Source: a virus
Strand: one strand, 5' to 3'
Virus record (IMG/VR): IMGVR_UViG_3300030117_005456
Coordinates: 1-35,438 of that record
DNA length: 35,438 nt
The notes below the pieces were generated by a model, which saw nothing but the letters and a program-made list of their open reading frames with translations, did not search any database and had not been told where the DNA came from. Position numbers and translations under genes: made by a program. Below, one piece after another: positions 33,224 through 35,438 of this stretch (its first letter is position 1; every line of letters starts with the position of its first letter).

Positions 33224-35438
33224 TAAGCTGATGTATCATAACTAACTTGAAAAGCGACCAATGTATCTGTGTCAAAGTGGTCTGCCATTGCTACTACTCC
33301 AGTCGCTAAACCACCACCTTCTCTTATTAAAAATCCAGCTAATGCTGTGCTACATTCTAAACCAACTGTTCCTGTAGTGTCTGATGCTGGAGAATACAAA
33401 ATAACTGAGCCTGAACTCAATGAAGAGGACTCAACTCCAGCAGAAATAACATAAGGCAGATTGGTAATAGAAACTTGACCACTTGGAGAACTAATTGCTG
33501 AAACTCCAATTCTACCTCCAACATGAACTACACTTCCTATTCTTTTGTACCAACAAGTATTCTTGTTTGGGTCTACTGTTATAGAACCACTTCCAGATGT
33601 AACTTGAAAAGTAGGATTCCATGTACCTTCTTCATACACCAAACCATCATCACCTGAAGGAGCATTTTCTACAGTTGCACCAGATACAGTTCCATGTAAA
33701 TCATTACCAGATTTATCAAGCCATTTATCAGATGCTATTCCACTTCCATCATATTCAGCTACTGCACCAATTCGAGTAATCGAAACACTATCAACCCAAA
33801 CTATATCACCAGTGCTTTTTGCAACAAGTATTAAATCAGTACTACCAGTCCCAGTCCATTCAATTGTTTGAACACCACTCCAACTTGTAGAACTTGCAAG
33901 GTCTGTTAATGTAGAACCACCATCTGTACCATATTGAAGAACATCCCCAGCAGTATTTTTATATATAAATTCTGCTCTGTATCTTTTTCCTTTAACAGTA
34001 TTCCAATTTTGCCTTATCCAAGCATTACCAGTTCCAGCAGTAATTTTAAGAGCTGGTTCTGCTCCACTTCCACTTGAACTATCAATTGTGAAGACTCTAT
34101 CAGTTCCACCAGAAGTCCAACCATCGGGGGGAGTTGTTCCAGATGCCCCTGTCCAAGCTGTACCACTACCAGCATCATTACTTTCAATTAAATCAGTCTG
34201 ATTAGCACCTTTATATTTAAATGGTACACTTGCACCACTATATAGTTCTTTTACTTCTGTAGCGTCAAGTACATGGTTGTGCATCTGAATACTGGCTATT
34301 TGACCTTTTGCATATTGAGAATCATAATTACCAATAAGTACATCTGCACCAGCATTAGGAATACCACTAAATGAGTTAGATAGACTTGCAGAAGCAACAA
34401 CTTCAGTAGAACCATTTACATAAAAAGTAAAATTCCCCGTTGAAGGAGAAGTGTTCCCATCATATGTTACTGCTAAATGAATCCATTTATTTTCCGAAAG
34501 AACATTTGTTCCAGTTATTGTATAAAAACCAGTAGAGCCATTTGCTACAAACATTTCTATTTTTCCATCACCACTTGTTCTTAAAGTATGTTCCCAGTTA
34601 GAGTTGTATTTCCCTTTTGTTAAAATAGGAAAATATTCTTTTTTCTCAATATATACCCAAGCTGAAAAAGTAAAACCATTTGTAAAAGTTAAATTGTCAT
34701 TATCTGCTATAGTTATTATATCATCCGTACCATCAAATCTATAATATGGAGATGACATTGTATTTGCTACATGGTTAGGTACATTTTGAGCGTGTACATA
34801 GGCTTGAGAATCTTGAGACATATGAACGCTTGTTACATCTGCATTACCTAATGTTACTGAGTTATCTGCTACCCCAGTTGCATTATATCCTATAACTGAT
34901 TGATTAGAACCATTTGCATCAGAAGGGTCTGTTGTTGAACCAATCAGAGTATTATATCTTCCAGCTGCATCACCACCAGCATTAGTAGCAATTACATCTC
35001 CTGATAAATATCCAACTGCTGTATTATGTGTAGCGTTTAATGCACCATTATTTCTTCTATATTGAGCAGTCAAAGCATTATAACCGATTGCAACATTATA
35101 AGCATCTTCTGTACAGGCACCAAGAGCATTATGACCAATTACTACATTTCGAGTAGTACCCCCATAACCTCTTAAATTATCAAGAGCGTAATTTCCAATT
35201 ACTATATTTTCATCAGCAGTATCAGCTAAATATAAAGCATTTTCTCCAATAACAATATTATTTTCCCCCCCACTTGCTAATGCGTTACCTGCCAATTTTC
35301 CAAAAATTGTATTTGAAGTACCACTATCATTATTAGATAGTGAGATTCTAGAGTTAGAATCAATTACAAATCTTGCTACTAAACTTGATACACTTGCATG
35401 AGCAGGTGCTACATAAAAATAATGTTTTCCACCATGTT
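33223..35438 (-). CDS. Chimeric tail-fibre/adhesin protein (N terminus outside window)
   Basis: 737 residues are visible; the frame is open to the right edge, so TTG 35295 is not the real start. About 35320-34850 encodes repeats of N-x-x-IG-x-x-AL (NIVIGNYAL, NVVIGHNAL, NVAIGYNAL), a YadA-head/trimeric left-handed coil pattern. About 34755-34200 is a LamG/concanavalin-like sugar-binding domain (YYRFDGTDD, FTFSAWVYIEK, KWIHLAVTYDG, FYVNG). A second beta sandwich resembling a CBM4/9-type module follows (WIRQNWNTVKGKRYRAEFIY). The C terminus has the phage-fibre end YEEGTWNPTF, then CWYKRIGSVVHVGGRI. It is probably a trimeric receptor-binding protein with several recognition modules. Confidence 0.8.
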   Translation of the reverse strand, partial: HGGKHYFYVAPAHASVSSLVARFVIDSNSRISLSNNDSGTSNTIFGKLAGNALASGGENNIVIGENALYLADTADENIVIGNYALDNLRGYGGTTRNVVIGHNALGACTEDAYNVAIGYNALTAQYRRNNGALNATHNTAVGYLSGDVIATNAGGDAAGRYNTLIGSTTDPSDANGSNQSVIGYNATGVADNSVTLGNADVTSVHMSQDSQAYVHAQNVPNHVANTMSSPYYRFDGTDDIITIADNDNLTFTNGFTFSAWVYIEKKEYFPILTKGKYNSNWEHTLRTSGDGKIEMFVANGSTGFYTITGTNVLSENKWIHLAVTYDGNTSPSTGNFTFYVNGSTEVVASASLSNSFSGIPNAGADVLIGNYDSQYAKGQIASIQMHNHVLDATEVKELYSGASVPFKYKGANQTDLIESNDAGSGTAWTGASGTTPPDGWTSGGTDRVFTIDSSSGSGAEPALKITAGTGNAWIRQNWNTVKGKRYRAEFIYKNTAGDVLQYGTDGGSTLTDLASSTSWSGVQTIEWTGTGSTDLILVAKSTGDIVWVDSVSITRIGAVAEYDGSGIASDKWLDKSGNDLHGTVSGATVENAPSGDDGLVYEEGTWNPTFQVTSGSGSITVDPNKNTCWYKRIGSVVHVGGRIGVSAISSPSGQVSITNLPYVISAGVESSSLSSGSVILYSPASDTTGTVGLECSTALAGFLIREGGGLATGVVAMADHFDTDTLVAFQVSYDTSA

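Noticed and set aside
35293-35295. TTG as start of the fibre gene
   Set aside because: The frame stays open to the window edge and continues with fitting fibre-like sequence, so the gene is truncated, not starting here.

Overview
This window is a continuous piece of an AT-rich (roughly 30% GC by eye) double-stranded DNA tailed-phage genome, probably from an uncultured virus. No terminase, portal, major capsid protein or DNA polymerase lies inside it, so both ends are cut within the phage. The two halves are transcribed towards each other and meet at a hairpin-rich terminator near 9.1 kb. Genes are packed with little space, coding strands are purine-rich, and many starts overlap the preceding stop. 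The host cannot be named; low GC and tail-protein style suggest an aquatic, low-GC bacterium, but this is inference.

Positions 1-9090 (+ strand) hold the early DNA-processing module. It contains a Cas4/RecB-like nuclease with an Fe-S cysteine signature, a Rad52-like annealing protein, an SSB-like protein with an acidic DEDVPF tail, a DUF932-like protein, a Dam-like adenine methyltransferase, a DnaB-type helicase and a RuvC-like resolvase. Small zinc-motif and unknown proteins lie between them. Two intergenic leaders (586-730 and 3320-3467) carry GC-rich, mutually exclusive stems that stand out from the surrounding AT-rich DNA.

Positions 9142-35438 (- strand) hold virion and lysis genes, described here in transcription order (right to left). 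First come a chimeric trimeric tail-fibre-like protein (truncated at the window edge) and small proteins including a HeH-type one. Next is a cluster of very small membrane proteins: a lipoprotein and TM/coiled-coil proteins (spanin-like) and a holin-like protein. Tail and appendage proteins follow (1153, 453 and 389 aa), then a run of probable internal/ejection proteins (283, 239 and 397 aa). The cassette ends with a 2985-aa giant protein and a 944-aa partner.

The most interesting object is the 2985-aa protein. Near residue 2100 it has a GDYDAD motif preceded by an RxP/ND-I segment, as in the catalytic beta'-like double-psi beta-barrel of cellular, QDE-1/YonO-type and crAss-phage RNA polymerases. 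About 360 residues upstream lie two spaced lysines (K1715, K1743) in a beta-like context. Together with its position among internal virion genes, this suggests a single-chain RNA polymerase packaged in the virion and injected with the DNA. A second genome-wide signal is that I found no GATC site in the window, and Asp codons before C are written GAC in the sites checked, although the phage carries its own Dam-like methyltransferase.
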